Assembly: GCF_009830105.1 (NCBI RefSeq)
Contig: NZ_WURB01000003.1
Location: 1-64,000, forward strand
From: Microvirga makkahensis
Lineage (GTDB): Bacteria > Pseudomonadota > Alphaproteobacteria > Rhizobiales > Beijerinckiaceae
Reading direction: 5' to 3'
Length of the DNA stretch: 64,000 nucleotides
Shown: positions 16,811 to 26,772 of the stretch, piece by piece
Numbering within the stretch: position 1 is the stretch's first letter
How the letters are laid out: each line of letters begins with the position of its first letter
Translations under genes and position numbers: made by a program
Notes under the pieces: generated by a model
Seen by the model: the letters and a program-made list of their open reading frames with translations, nothing else
What the model was told of the DNA's origin: nothing
Databases searched by the model: none

Positions 16811-19003
16811 CTACTCTGCAGCCTGAGCGTCGGCAGGCTTCTTTTTCAGGTGAACGAGCATGTTGAGCAGCGCGCGGTCGTGTAGCACCACCATGCGCTC
16901 TTTCGGATGCAGCCAGCTGATGGCGTCCTCGATGGTTTCCGCATCGACCAGCTTGGCCTCCGCCAGGGCGCGTTCCGTCTCGATGATGCCGCGCTTGCGG
17001 GGAGCCACGGTAGGCAGCATCTCGATGTGCCTTTCTCTAAGGACCGGATCGGAGTAGATGGCCCTGAGGCTGTCCTCGTCGTCGAAGCCGAGGGTGGCGT
17101 TACGTATCTGCAGCTCGTTCGCGCGGGTGGCGATCGTGGGAGGACGGTGCTCTTCCGGCGTCATGAGAAGACCGAGCCTCTTGAGCGCGAGGCCCGCTCC
17201 GAGCTGTCCGCTGAGCCAGGACAGCGGGATTGCGAGAAGCAGGCCGATGATCGTCGGCGACATCCAAAGGAACAGGGACGTGGCGATCATGAAGGCTGAA
17301 ATGCCGGCAAGCGCGCCCAGCACCGTGTGCGCCCGGTGGCGGCGCACGATGTCCCTGAACGGGATGGACCCGTCGTCACGACGCTGCGGCTGCCAGCCGG
17401 TGTCGCGGCCCAGAAGAATCTGGAATACGGAGCCGGACTGGATCAGCATCAGAATCGGAGCGAGTAGGGCCGACAGAATGATCTCGAGCGTCGACGAGGC
17501 GATCAGCCGGAGCCCCCCGCCGGACGCCCGGCGCTCCTTGCCGCGGATCAGCATCAGGATGAGGCCGAAGATCTTCGGGGCCAGCAGGATTCCCATCGTC
17601 AGCGCGAACAGGGCCAGGGCTCGTTCGGGATCGAACCGAGGCCAGATGGGATAGAGGCGGAAATCGCGCGAGAAATATTCGGGTCGGATATAGGTGGTCT
17701 GCAGAACAAGCGCGATACCGACGATCAGCTGGAACAGCCAGAAGGGCGACGCCAGATAGGACATGATGCCGGTGGCGAAGTGCTGGCGGGTCGGGAGCTT
17801 CAGGCCCTTCGCGGTGATCACGCGCATGTGCTGCAGATTGCCCTGGCACCAGCGGCGGTCGCGCGCGGAGAGGTCTATGAGGGAGGGCGGGCTTTCCTCA
17901 TAGGAGCCCTCGAGGTCCGGCAGCATGTAGACATCCCATCCGGCGCGGCGCAGCAGTGCCGCTTCCACGAAATCGTGGCTGAGGATGTGTCCGCCGAAAG
18001 GCGGCTTGCCTCTCAGATCCGGCAGCCCGCCATGGGCCGCGAAGGCTTTGGTGCGGATGATCGCATTGTGACCCCAGTAATTGCCGTCCCGGCCCATCCA
18101 GACCGAAAGGCCCATGGCAATGACCGGCCCCGTCACCCGTGCGGCATATTGCTGAAGCCTTGCGAAGAGCGTGTTGCGGTTGATGATGAGGGGCAGCGAC
18201 TGGATGATGCCGGCATCCGGGTCGGCCTCCATCGCCGCCGCGAGGCGCACGATGCATTCGCCGGTCATGAGGCTGTCCGCATCGAGCACGAGCATGTGCT
18301 CGTAGTGCCCGCCCCAGCGGGACACGAAATCGGCAATGTTGCCCGCCTTGCGGTGATGGTTCTTCGGCCGGTGGCGATAGTAGAACCGTGCCTTGGGTCC
18401 GAGCCGCTCCCGCAGGGCCAGGAATGCTCGCTCCTCCGCCACCCAGGCATCCGGATTCGTCGTGTCGGAGAGAATGAAGTAATCAAAGCTCTCACCGAGA
18501 CCCGTGGCCTCGACGGATTCGTAGATCGCCTCAAGGGCGGCATAGGTTCGCGCCGTCTGCTCGTTGTAGACGGGCATGACGATGGCCGTGCGTGCCTGCA
18601 GCGCCGAAGGGAGCGGGCCGACGGGGCGACGCCGGAGAAGGGCGAAGAACCCGAGGAGTGCGCTGGTGAAGGCGACTGCTATCCAGGAGAAGTTGATGGT
18701 GAACAGGGCCACCAATACCCACTGGAGAGCGGTGGTCCGGCTGACCGACACCACCTGATACATTTCATAGGTGCCGTAGGCGGTCAGAAGCAAACCGCCA
18801 CCGAACACGAACAGACGCGCGAGCCAAGTTCCGAGCCTCGGATTCTGGCGAACGGGTTTGCGCTCCTGATCCGCTGACCAGCGTCTCAGATGCTGGGTCG
18901 GCATGTCCAGGTGCTTTTCCGGAGGCATGACGGATTCGAGCCGCCCCAAGGGGGCGATCTTCGTGTTCGGGTCGGAACTTAGGGTGTCCAACGATACAGC
19001 CAT
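16811..19003 (-). CDS. opgH: Glucans biosynthesis glucosyltransferase OpgH (MdoH)
   Basis: A 730-residue membrane glycosyltransferase family 2 protein that makes the beta-glucan backbone of osmoregulated periplasmic glucans. Two N-terminal membrane helices (FVFGGGLLLTAYGTYEMYQVV and the next) precede a cytoplasmic GT2 domain with PVYNEQTARTYAALEAI, the Asp motif MLVLDADSLMTGE near residue 245 and the acceptor motif DRRWCQGNLQH near residue 390. At least five membrane helices follow in residues 410-620. The C-terminal cytoplasmic tail is typical of the family. The start lies inside the end of opgG (25-base overlap), so the genes are translated together. UDP-glucose is the donor in characterised members. 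Confidence 0.93.
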   Translation of the reverse strand: MAVSLDTLSSDPNTKIAPLGRLESVMPPEKHLDMPTQHLRRWSADQERKPVRQNPRLGTWLARLFVFGGGLLLTAYGTYEMYQVVSVSRTTALQWVLVALFTINFSWIAVAFTSALLGFFALLRRRPVGPLPSALQARTAIVMPVYNEQTARTYAALEAIYESVEATGLGESFDYFILSDTTNPDAWVAEERAFLALRERLGPKARFYYRHRPKNHHRKAGNIADFVSRWGGHYEHMLVLDADSLMTGECIVRLAAAMEADPDAGIIQSLPLIINRNTLFARLQQYAARVTGPVIAMGLSVWMGRDGNYWGHNAIIRTKAFAAHGGLPDLRGKPPFGGHILSHDFVEAALLRRAGWDVYMLPDLEGSYEESPPSLIDLSARDRRWCQGNLQHMRVITAKGLKLPTRQHFATGIMSYLASPFWLFQLIVGIALVLQTTYIRPEYFSRDFRLYPIWPRFDPERALALFALTMGILLAPKIFGLILMLIRGKERRASGGGLRLIASSTLEIILSALLAPILMLIQSGSVFQILLGRDTGWQPQRRDDGSIPFRDIVRRHRAHTVLGALAGISAFMIATSLFLWMSPTIIGLLLAIPLSWLSGQLGAGLALKRLGLLMTPEEHRPPTIATRANELQIRNATLGFDDEDSLRAIYSDPVLRERHIEMLPTVAPRKRGIIETERALAEAKLVDAETIEDAISWLHPKERMVVLHDRALLNMLVHLKKKPADAQAAE

Positions 19004-20604
19004 GTCTCGCTTATCGGTTTCCCGCCTGCTTCGAGGATGAGACGCATCTCACACGCGTTTTCGTTGCCCGGGTCAAGCTCGAATGCAACGCGTACCGTCT
19101 TTCTCTCCGGATACGGCAAAAGTTTGAGGTCATGGAACGTTCCCGGACCAACCGTCAGAATCGACTTGAGGTCCTTTGGCCAATTGTCGCCCAGCATCTC
19201 CCCGACAAAGTCGACGGTGAAACGACGGCGGCGACCGGTGCTCCCCCGGCCCGACCGTGTCGCGGCGACGGTCGCAAGCGGTGGCCGTTCCGGCGAGCTC
19301 CATCCCCAGTACTGCCGATAGGCGAAAGGAATCTCCGCTCCTGCCGCCATCGGCGCGCGCGGGCGCCAATAGGCCAGGATGTTGTCGTTGATCTCCGCAT
19401 CGGTGGGAATCTCGAGGAGCTGGACGCTGCCCTCGCCCCATTCGCCCAGGGGCTCGACCCAGAGGCTCGGCCGACGCTCGAAGCGCTGCTCGTCGTCCTG
19501 AAAGGCTTCGTAGGCTCGTTCCCGCTGAAGCAGACCGAATCCACGAGGGGAGTTGTCCACGAAGGCTGAAATCTGGAGGGTCTCCGGGTTCTGCAGTGGC
19601 CGCCAAAGCCACTCCCCCTGGCCATTGAGCATCTGCAGGCCGGAGGATTCGTACACAGCAGGGCGGATATCGTCCGCGTTGCGGCGATCATTGGGGCCAT
19701 AGAAATAGGTTGAGGCCATGCCCCCCAGGCCTACATGCTCCAGGTTCACACGGGGGAAGAGAGTCGTTTCCACATCGACGATGGTCATGTCGCCGGGCCG
19801 GAACGTCATCCGGACCGCACCGGTCGTCGATTCAGAATCGAGGACGCCGTGAATGGTGATACTGTTGCTGCCGATGCTTGGACGCTCGATCCAGAAGGCC
19901 CGGAAGATCGGGAACTCCTCGCCCTTGGCCTCGGCGGGCTTGAGGGTCAGAGCCCGGGCGATTGCGCCGTAGTTCTGCCCGCGCGCGAGGGCGCGGAAGA
20001 AAGTGGCTCCTTGAACGATGGCGAAGTTGAAGGGTTGTCCCTCGGCAGGGTGTGAAATCAGGCGAAAGCCGGAGAAGCCTATGTCCTTCAAGTCCTTGGG
20101 GATGTTAATTCCGTTGAAGTTGAAGTTGGACGGATCATAGGCGAGCCGCCTGACGCCTCCATCCTCCACGAGGTACAGGTCCACCGCGTTGTTGAAGACA
20201 AAGCCGCGATGCAGCGGCTCCAAGGCGATGCCTCGCCCTTCCGTGCTCCAAATCGGCTGCGAAAGGGATTTGATCGAGACGTATTGCTCAAAATTCAGAT
20301 TCGAGAACGCGTCGGGCAGGTCGTTCGGCAGAGGAACGAACGGCTTCTTCGAAAGCTGACGGGCGACGTCCGTCACCGCGGACGGATCGAAGCGCTGGCC
20401 GTCACCCATCCGGGACGCGATGTCAGCATGAGGCGCCTGGGCTTGGACGGCAGGCGCAAGCGTAAACGCGGCAACCGAAGCGCTGAGATAAGCCAGCACA
20501 TCGCGTCGCCGAGGATGAGAAGGGCGCGAGGCCCCCAGCGAAACCGACACAGTTATACTCTTGCGTGAACTTGGCGCTTGGGCCAGACAATCAGGAAGAC
20601 TCAT
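18979..20604 (-). CDS. opgG: Periplasmic glucan biosynthesis protein OpgG/OpgD
   Basis: A 541-residue exported protein of the MdoG/OpgG family, needed with OpgH to assemble or branch periplasmic glucans. The body has the family pattern FSNLNFEQYVSIKSL, SGFRLISHP, ATFFRALARGQNYGAIARAL and AYWRPRAPMAAGAEIPFAYR. A twin-arginine signal is visible as HPRRRDVLAYLSASVAAFTLAP (Arg at about 32-34), with cleavage likely after VQAQA; in enterobacteria a Tat signal is a trait of OpgD while OpgG uses Sec, so the G/D name is uncertain. The first ATG gives a 30-residue extension before the signal; a downstream GTG start is possible. It is the first gene of the opgGH operon, divergent from glmU. Confidence 0.9.
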   Translation of the reverse strand: MSLPDCLAQAPSSRKSITVSVSLGASRPSHPRRRDVLAYLSASVAAFTLAPAVQAQAPHADIASRMGDGQRFDPSAVTDVARQLSKKPFVPLPNDLPDAFSNLNFEQYVSIKSLSQPIWSTEGRGIALEPLHRGFVFNNAVDLYLVEDGGVRRLAYDPSNFNFNGINIPKDLKDIGFSGFRLISHPAEGQPFNFAIVQGATFFRALARGQNYGAIARALTLKPAEAKGEEFPIFRAFWIERPSIGSNSITIHGVLDSESTTGAVRMTFRPGDMTIVDVETTLFPRVNLEHVGLGGMASTYFYGPNDRRNADDIRPAVYESSGLQMLNGQGEWLWRPLQNPETLQISAFVDNSPRGFGLLQRERAYEAFQDDEQRFERRPSLWVEPLGEWGEGSVQLLEIPTDAEINDNILAYWRPRAPMAAGAEIPFAYRQYWGWSSPERPPLATVAATRSGRGSTGRRRRFTVDFVGEMLGDNWPKDLKSILTVGPGTFHDLKLLPYPERKTVRVAFELDPGNENACEMRLILEAGGKPISETWLYRWTP

Positions 20605-20733
20605 GATTTATCATCGAACATGAGTATGAAGTAAACGAGGCAGTTCGCATTCCGGGCCTTTGCTCATGAAAAGATTGCCGAATTACCCCTTCTGATTTAG
20701 CTGCATCCCTGAACACCACCGGATTGAAGCCTG

Positions 20734-22110
20734 ATGACATCGAGCCATTCCCCCAAGACGTCCGCCGCCCGGAGCTGCCTCGCCGTTGTGCTGGCCGCGG
20801 GGGAAGGGACCAGAATGAGGTCCGAGAAACCGAAGGTTCTGCATCACGTTGCGAACCGCTCTCTGCTGGGGCACGTCCTCGCCATTCTCACGGAGGCGGG
20901 CGCCACGCGGACGGCCGTGGTGATCGGACCGGATCGCGAGGATGTGGAGAAGGAAGCGCTCAGGAGCGTGCCGGATGCGCGGATCTTCGTGCAGCGGGAG
21001 CGGCTCGGCACGGCCCATGCGGTACTGAGCGCCAGAGAGGCTCTGGCTGAGAAGCCCGACGACGTGATCGTCGCCTACGCGGACACTCCTCTTGTCACGG
21101 TCGAGACCTTCGCGAAGCTGCGCGCTCCCCTCGCCAACGGGGCGGCCGTGGTGGCGATGGCCTTCGAGGCCAAGGACCCGACCGGGTACGGGCGTCTGAT
21201 CATGTCCGGCGACGAGCTTCTCGCGATTCGGGAGCACAAGGATGCTTCCGAGGCCGAGAGGGCGATCACTCTGTGCAACGGAGGCCTGATGGCGCTCCGT
21301 GGCGACATCGCTCTGTCGCTCCTGGACAAGATCGGCAACAGCAACGCCAAGGGCGAATACTACCTGACCGACATCGTCGAGATCGCCCGCGAGGCCGGGC
21401 ACCGGACGGCCATCGCGGTCGTGTCGGAGGAGGAGGTGCACGGCGTGAACGACCGTGCGCAACTCGCCGCTGCGGAGCGCATGATCCAGGACCGGCTCCG
21501 GCAGGCGACGATGGCTGCGGGGGTCACCCTCGTGGCGCCCGAGACCGTATTCCTCAGCCACGACACGAAGCTCGGGCAGGACGTGGTCGTAGAACCGCAC
21601 GTGGTTTTCGGGCCCGGAGTCATCGTGGACAAAGGCGCTGTCGTTCACAGCTTCAGCCACCTGGAGGGTACACGGATCGCCTCCGGAGCCGCGATCGGTC
21701 CTTACGCCCGCCTGCGCCCCGGCGCGGTCATCGGTCCCAAGGCCAAGGTTGGAAATTTCGTGGAACTCAAGAACACGGAGCTCGGGGCCGGAGCGAAGGT
21801 CAACCATCTGACCTATCTCGGCGATGCCAGGATTGGAGCCGCGACGAATATCGGGGCGGGCACGATCACCTGCAATTACGACGGCTACAACAAGCACAAG
21901 ACGGAGATCGGTGAGGGGGCCTTCATCGGGTCCAACTCGTCCCTTGTCGCGCCTGTCACCATCGGCGACGGCGCGTTTGTGGGCTCTAGCTCGGTCATTA
22001 CGGAAGACGTTCCCTCCAATGCCCTGGCGCTCGGACGCAGCCGCCAGGTCGTCAAGGAGGGCTGGGCCGTGGAGTTCCGGGCGAAAGCCAAGGTTTCGAA
22101 GAAACAGTAA
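20734..22110 (+). CDS. glmU: Bifunctional GlmU, UDP-GlcNAc pyrophosphorylase / GlcN-1-P acetyltransferase
   Basis: The 458-residue product carries out the last two steps to UDP-N-acetylglucosamine for peptidoglycan and lipid A. The N-terminal uridylyltransferase has the nucleotide loop [18 protein letters not shown] at about residues 21-40. The C-terminal half is a left-handed beta helix of hexapeptide repeats ([19 protein letters not shown]...), with [28 protein letters not shown] holding the acetyltransferase site. It is followed after 112 bases by glmS on the same strand, so the two steps of the pathway are genetically linked. Confidence 0.96.
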   Translation: MTSSHSPKTSAARSCLAVVLAAGEGTRMRSEKPKVLHHVANRSLLGHVLAILTEAGATRTAVVIGPDREDVEKEALRSVPDARIFVQRERLGTAHAVLSAREALAEKPDDVIVAYADTPLVTVETFAKLRAPLANGAAVVAMAFEAKDPTGYGRLIMSGDELLAIREHKDASEAERAITLCNGGLMALRGDIALSLLDKIGNSNAKGEYYLTDIVEIAREAGHRTAIAVVSEEEVHGVNDRAQLAAAERMIQDRLRQATMAAGVTLVAPETVFLSHDTKLGQDVVVEPHVVFGPGVIVDKGAVVHSFSHLEGTRIASGAAIGPYARLRPGAVIGPKAKVGNFVELKNTELGAGAKVNHLTYLGDARIGAATNIGAGTITCNYDGYNKHKTEIGEGAFIGSNSSLVAPVTIGDGAFVGSSSVITEDVPSNALALGRSRQVVKEGWAVEFRAKAKVSKKQ

Positions 22111-22222
22111 GGCTCAGCTGTCACAATCTGTCATGGAAGTTGATTCCAGCATACCTCGCATTCTCTGTATGGAAGTGCGCAGCTCAGCTTAGAATAACAT
22201 CGTCAACGGAAAGCCTTGGGGC

Positions 22223-24049
22223 ATGTGCGGAATCGTTGGAATCATTGGAAATACGCCTGTTGCACCGCAGATCGTCGAAGCATTGAAGCGGCTGGAGTAC
22301 CGCGGATACGATTCCGCCGGGGTCGCGACGCTGGAATACGGCCGCCTTGCGCGTTGCCGCGCGGAGGGCAAGCTCCGCAACCTCGAGGCGAAGCTCTCGC
22401 AATCTCCCCTCTCGGGCCATATCGGCATCGGCCACACCCGCTGGGCGACCCACGGGAAGCCGAACGAGACCAATGCGCATCCCCATGCCACCGACAAGCT
22501 GGCCGTCGTCCATAACGGCATCATCGAGAACTTTCGTGAGCTGAAGGCCGCGCTCGAAGCCAAGGGCGTTCGATTCGAAACGGAGACCGACACCGAGGTC
22601 GTGGCGCAGCTCGTGACCTACGAAATGCGTCAGGGACGCCCTCCGGTGGAGGCCGTGGCCGTCACTCTCCCGCGCCTGCGGGGCGCCTTTGCGCTCGCGT
22701 TCCTGTTCAATGGCGAGGACGAGGTGCTGATTGGGGCCCGTCATGGCGCGCCGCTTGCCATTGGTTATGGCGCGGACGAGATGTATCTCGGCTCGGATGC
22801 GCTGGCGCTGGCACCGTTCACGGACGACATCACTTATCTGGAGGACGGCGACTGGGCGATCCTGCGCCGGAAGGGGGCCGACATCCGTGACGCCTCCGGA
22901 GCGATGGTCCAGCGCCCGCGCCACAAGATCCCCGCCGGTTCCTTCATGGCCGACAAGGGCAACCACCGCCACTTCATGGCCAAGGAAATCCATGAGCAGC
23001 CGGAAGTGGTGGGGCGGACGCTGGCCCACTACGTGAACTTCAGCGCCGGGAGGGTGGAGCTTCCGTTCGAGCTGCCTTTCGATTTCAAGGACCTGAAGCG
23101 GATCTCCATCTCCGCCTGCGGCACGGCCTATCTCGCCGGGCTGGTGTCGAAATACTGGTTCGAGCGCCTCGCGCGCATTCCGGTCGAGATCGACGTGGCG
23201 TCGGAGTTCCGCTACCGCGAGGCTCCTCTGGAGCCCGGCGAACTCGCGCTCTTCGTGTCCCAGTCCGGCGAGACGGCCGATACCCTGGCCTCCCTGCGCT
23301 ATGCGGCTGCCGAGAAACTGCACACGCTCTCCGTCGTGAACGTGCCGACCTCCACCATGGCGCGGGAAAGCGCGGTGGTCGCACAGACGCTCGCCGGGGT
23401 CGAAGTGGGCGTGGCTTCGACCAAGGCCTTCACGTGCCAACTCACCGTTCTCCTCTCCCTCGCGATCGCCGCAGGGCGCGCCCGCGGCACTCTGAGCGCC
23501 GAGGAGGAGAAGGAGCTCGTGGATGCGCTCATCGCCGTTCCCGGTCAGATGAGCGAGGCCATGAAGCGCGAGCACGACATCGAGATCCTGGCGCGCGAAC
23601 TTTCAAAGGCGAAGGACGTGCTCTATCTGGGGCGCGGCACGGCCTATCCGCTCGCTATGGAAGGCGCGCTGAAACTCAAGGAAATCTCGTATATCCACGC
23701 CGAAGGATACGCGGCGGGAGAGCTCAAGCACGGGCCAATCGCCCTGATCGACGAGACCATGCCCGTGATCGTCATCGCGCCCTTTGACCATATCTTCGAG
23801 AAAACCGTCTCCAACATGCAGGAGGTGGCGGCCCGTGGCGGGCGCATCATTCTCATCACGGACGAGAAAGGGGCGCTGGAAACGGGCCTGGACACGTTGG
23901 CGACCATCGTGATGCCGTCCGTGCATCCTGTCGTGGCGCCGATCCTGAACTCGGTCCCGATCCAGCTGCTCGCCTATCACACGGCCGTCTTCATGGGCAA
24001 AGACGTGGACCAGCCGCGCAATCTCGCGAAGTCCGTGACCGTGGAGTAA
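22223..24049 (+). CDS. glmS: Glucosamine-6-phosphate synthase GlmS (isomerising)
   Basis: A 608-residue enzyme making glucosamine-6-phosphate from fructose-6-phosphate and glutamine, the entry to amino sugar synthesis. It starts MCGIVGIIG, so Cys2 is the N-terminal nucleophile of the glutaminase domain, followed by EYRGYDSAG and GHTRWATHGKP. Two SIS domains follow (ISACGTAYLAG, FVSQSGETADTLASL, and YLGRGTAYPLAMEGALKLKE). The C-terminus LAKSVTVE matches the mobile tail that closes the sugar site. It is convergent with recG; a palindromic element begins 26 bases after the stop. Confidence 0.97.
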   Translation: MCGIVGIIGNTPVAPQIVEALKRLEYRGYDSAGVATLEYGRLARCRAEGKLRNLEAKLSQSPLSGHIGIGHTRWATHGKPNETNAHPHATDKLAVVHNGIIENFRELKAALEAKGVRFETETDTEVVAQLVTYEMRQGRPPVEAVAVTLPRLRGAFALAFLFNGEDEVLIGARHGAPLAIGYGADEMYLGSDALALAPFTDDITYLEDGDWAILRRKGADIRDASGAMVQRPRHKIPAGSFMADKGNHRHFMAKEIHEQPEVVGRTLAHYVNFSAGRVELPFELPFDFKDLKRISISACGTAYLAGLVSKYWFERLARIPVEIDVASEFRYREAPLEPGELALFVSQSGETADTLASLRYAAAEKLHTLSVVNVPTSTMARESAVVAQTLAGVEVGVASTKAFTCQLTVLLSLAIAAGRARGTLSAEEEKELVDALIAVPGQMSEAMKREHDIEILARELSKAKDVLYLGRGTAYPLAMEGALKLKEISYIHAEGYAAGELKHGPIALIDETMPVIVIAPFDHIFEKTVSNMQEVAARGGRIILITDEKGALETGLDTLATIVMPSVHPVVAPILNSVPIQLLAYHTAVFMGKDVDQPRNLAKSVTVE

Positions 24050-24075
24050 ACATTCACACCACACCCTCACACCAG

Positions 24076-24180
24076 GTCATCACCGGCCCTATGCCGGTGA
24101 TCCCGATTCGCCGAGCGCCGCGCCTTTCCGATCGGGATGGCGGGAGCTAACCCGAGATCAGCTCCTGGGACGATCATGGC
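24076..24180. repeat. Intergenic palindromic element, copy 1
   Basis: It begins 26 bases after glmS with GTCATCACCGG, whose perfect arms ATCACCGGC (24079-24087) and GCCGGTGAT (24093-24101) surround a five-base loop. A second, looser palindrome follows (TCGGGATGGCGGGAG, then AACCCGAG) and the element ends near GATCATGGC. A related copy in inverse orientation lies at 42888-42974. It separates the convergent glmS and recG genes, so it may act as a transcription end signal in both directions, although no T-run is present. Confidence 0.65.
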
Positions 24181-24192
24181 GCGGGGAGGGGC

Positions 24193-26310
24193 TTACCCCG
24201 CTCTCAGCAGCTTGATCGCGGAGTCGCGCTCGAACAGGTAGAGCATGATGCGCAGCGCCTGACCGCGTTCGCTCAACAGCTCCGGGTCCCTGTCGACGAT
24301 CAGGCGCGCGTCGTCCCGCGCGGCGGCAAGGAGATCGCCGTCCGTTTCGAGCCGCGCGAGCTTGAAGCCCGGCGTGCCGGACTGGCGTGTGCCCAGCACC
24401 TCGCCTTCGCCGCGCAGGCGCAGGTCCTCCTCCGCGATGCGGAATCCGTCCTCCGTCTGGCGCATCATCTCGAGGCGAGCCTGGGCGATCTGGCCGAGCG
24501 GGCCCTTGTAGACGAGAAGGCAGGTCGAGGATTTCGATCCGCGCCCGATCCGGCCGCGCAACTGGTGGAGTTGGGCGAGGCCGAAGCGTTCCGCGTGCTC
24601 AATCACCATGATCGTGGCATTGGGCACGTCGACGCCGACCTCTATCACCGTCGTCGAGACGAGGATCTTGGTTTCGCCGCTCGAGAACCGCTCCATGGCG
24701 GCGTCCTTGTCCTTGCCGGCGAGCTTCCCGTGGACGAGGCCGACCTGATCGCCGAAAAAGCTTCTGAGCGTCTCGTACCGCTCCTCGGCCGCGGCGAGAT
24801 CGACCGTTTCGGACTCGCCGACGAGCGGGCAGACCCAATAGACCTGATCGCCGTTGGCGACGGCGCGTCCGATGCCGCCGATCACCTCGTCGAGCCGGTC
24901 GATGGAGATCAGCTTCGTGGCGATGGGCTTGCGGCCGGCAGGCTTCTCGCTGAGCACCGACACGTCCATGTCGCCGAAATAGGTGAGCGCCAGGGTGCGC
25001 GGGATCGGCGTCGCAGTCATGACGAGAATGTCCACGGCCTCGCCCTTCGAGCCCAGCGCGAGACGCTGATGAACGCCGAAGCGGTGCTGCTCGTCCACCA
25101 CGGCGACGCCGAGATCCTGGAACGTCACGCCCTCCTGGAAAAGAGCGTGGGTGCCGACGGCGATCTGGATGCTCCCGTCGGCCAGGCCGGCGAGAACGGC
25201 TTTGCGGGCGGCCCCCTTGTCGCGGCCCGTCAGGAGGGCGATGGTCAGACCGGCCTCTTCCGCCATGGGCGCGAGACGCTCGTAATGCTGGCGGGCCAGG
25301 ATCTCGGTCGGAGCCATCATGGCGGCCTGCCGGCCGGCTTCTATGGCGCTCGCCATGGTCAGAAGGCCGACGACCGTCTTGCCCGATCCCACATCGCCCT
25401 GGAGGAGCCGGAGCATCTTCTTGTCGGAGACGAGGTCACGGCGGATGTCCTCGATGGCCTGGGCCTGTGACGTTGTGAGCCCGAAGGGCAGGGCCTTCTT
25501 GAGCTTCTCGACCAGATGCCCGTCGCCCGCGTTCACCCGTCCCGGCAGGCGGCGCATGCGGCTCCGGACGAGCGCCAGGGCGAGCTGGGAGGCAAGCAGC
25601 TCGTCATAGGCGAGCCGGCGGCGGGGGGCGGATTTGGCAATGGCGTCCTCGGAAAGCTGCGACGCGCTGTTGGGCCTGTGCAGGGCAAAAAGCGCCTGCT
25701 TGAAATCGGGTAGGGCATTCCGGTCGAGCCAAGCGGCATCCTGCCACTCGGGCAGATCCGGCACCCGTTCCAGGGCGGCGCCGATGTACTTGCCGACCAT
25801 CCGCGAGGAAAGGCCCTCCGTGAGGCCGTAGACCGCCTCGACGGCGGGAAGATTCTCGATGCCCCTGTCGTCCAGGATGCGATCCGGATGGACCATCTGG
25901 CGGCGGCTGTCCCTCAGCTCGATCTTGCCCGAGACATAGCGGCGCTCGCCGACGGGCAGAAGCTTTTCGAGCCGGGCCTTCTGGCCGTTGAAGAAGACGA
26001 GCCAAACCTCCCCCGTCTCGTCCTCGACGAGGATCCGGTAGGGCGCACGGCGTCCCGGCGGCGGCGGACGGTGGGCCACCACGGTGACCGAGAGTGTCAC
26101 CGGCTCGCCGACGGGCGCATCGGCGATGGAGCCTTTCATCTCCCGGGAAATGCCGCTGTTGGGCAGATGGAACAGCAGGTCGGCCACGCGCGCGGGCCTG
26201 CCCGGCTCGCCGAGGAGCCGATCCAGCAAGGGGGCGATCTTGGGGCCGACGCCGGGCAGGGAGGCAGCCGGGGTGAACAGGGGATCAAGAATGGAAGGGC
26301 GCAGGGACAT
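24193..26310 (-). CDS. recG: ATP-dependent DNA helicase RecG
   Basis: A 705-residue superfamily 2 helicase that remodels stalled forks and branched recombination intermediates. The N-terminal wedge domain has SLPGVGPKIAPLLDRLL and an OB-fold (YRILVEDETGEVWLVFF). The helicase core has Walker A GDVGSGKT at about residue 305, APTEILARQH, Walker B VVDEQHRFGV, TATPIPRTLAL and the family C-terminal motif QLHQLRGRIGRG. The ATG at 26310 is chosen over the TTG directly before it. It is divergent from sdhE, a neighbourhood conserved in many Rhizobiales (recG, sdhE, mfd). Confidence 0.96.
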   Translation of the reverse strand: MSLRPSILDPLFTPAASLPGVGPKIAPLLDRLLGEPGRPARVADLLFHLPNSGISREMKGSIADAPVGEPVTLSVTVVAHRPPPPGRRAPYRILVEDETGEVWLVFFNGQKARLEKLLPVGERRYVSGKIELRDSRRQMVHPDRILDDRGIENLPAVEAVYGLTEGLSSRMVGKYIGAALERVPDLPEWQDAAWLDRNALPDFKQALFALHRPNSASQLSEDAIAKSAPRRRLAYDELLASQLALALVRSRMRRLPGRVNAGDGHLVEKLKKALPFGLTTSQAQAIEDIRRDLVSDKKMLRLLQGDVGSGKTVVGLLTMASAIEAGRQAAMMAPTEILARQHYERLAPMAEEAGLTIALLTGRDKGAARKAVLAGLADGSIQIAVGTHALFQEGVTFQDLGVAVVDEQHRFGVHQRLALGSKGEAVDILVMTATPIPRTLALTYFGDMDVSVLSEKPAGRKPIATKLISIDRLDEVIGGIGRAVANGDQVYWVCPLVGESETVDLAAAEERYETLRSFFGDQVGLVHGKLAGKDKDAAMERFSSGETKILVSTTVIEVGVDVPNATIMVIEHAERFGLAQLHQLRGRIGRGSKSSTCLLVYKGPLGQIAQARLEMMRQTEDGFRIAEEDLRLRGEGEVLGTRQSGTPGFKLARLETDGDLLAAARDDARLIVDRDPELLSERGQALRIMLYLFERDSAIKLLRAG

Positions 26311-26398
26311 CAAACGGGTGTCAAGTCGAGGGGAGATGGTTATATAGCGGCCGAGCCTCTTCGAAGCGACGTTATCTTTTTCTCACCGGAGCATTTTC

Positions 26399-26695
26399 AT
26401 GAGCGGGACGACACGCACCAGCGCCGACCTCGACGTCCGTCGCAGGCAGATCCTTTTCCGGGCTTGGCACCGGGGCATGCGCGAGATGGATCTGATCATG
26501 GGGCGTTTCGCCGACTCGGAGATAGGAAAGCTTTCCGACGAGGACCTCGCGGAGTTCGAGCGGCTGATCGAGGTGATGGACCGTGACCTCCTCGGCTGGA
26601 TCACGGGCGAGATCGAGATTCCCTCGAACTACGACACGCCCCTGTTCCGGCGCCTGAAGGCTTTTCACACCCATACCTCGCCGATCCATAACTGA
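26399..26695 (+). CDS. sdhE: FAD assembly factor SdhE
   Basis: A 98-residue protein of the SdhE/Sdh5 family, which helps attach FAD covalently to the flavoprotein subunit SdhA of succinate dehydrogenase. The key motif RGMRE is at residues 25-29 in AWHRGMREMDLIMGRF, with the four-helix pattern LSDEDLAEFERLIEVMDRDLLGWI following. Many alphaproteobacterial homologues have this length. It is divergent from recG and followed 77 bases later by mfd on the same strand. No succinate dehydrogenase subunit gene is in the window. Confidence 0.93.
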   Translation: MSGTTRTSADLDVRRRQILFRAWHRGMREMDLIMGRFADSEIGKLSDEDLAEFERLIEVMDRDLLGWITGEIEIPSNYDTPLFRRLKAFHTHTSPIHN

Positions 26696-26772
26696 CGCAA
26701 AGTTCAGCATTCGGATTCCGACGAACCGGGCCGGAACGCCCGCGTTCTCCTCCTATTGACCGATACGCCATC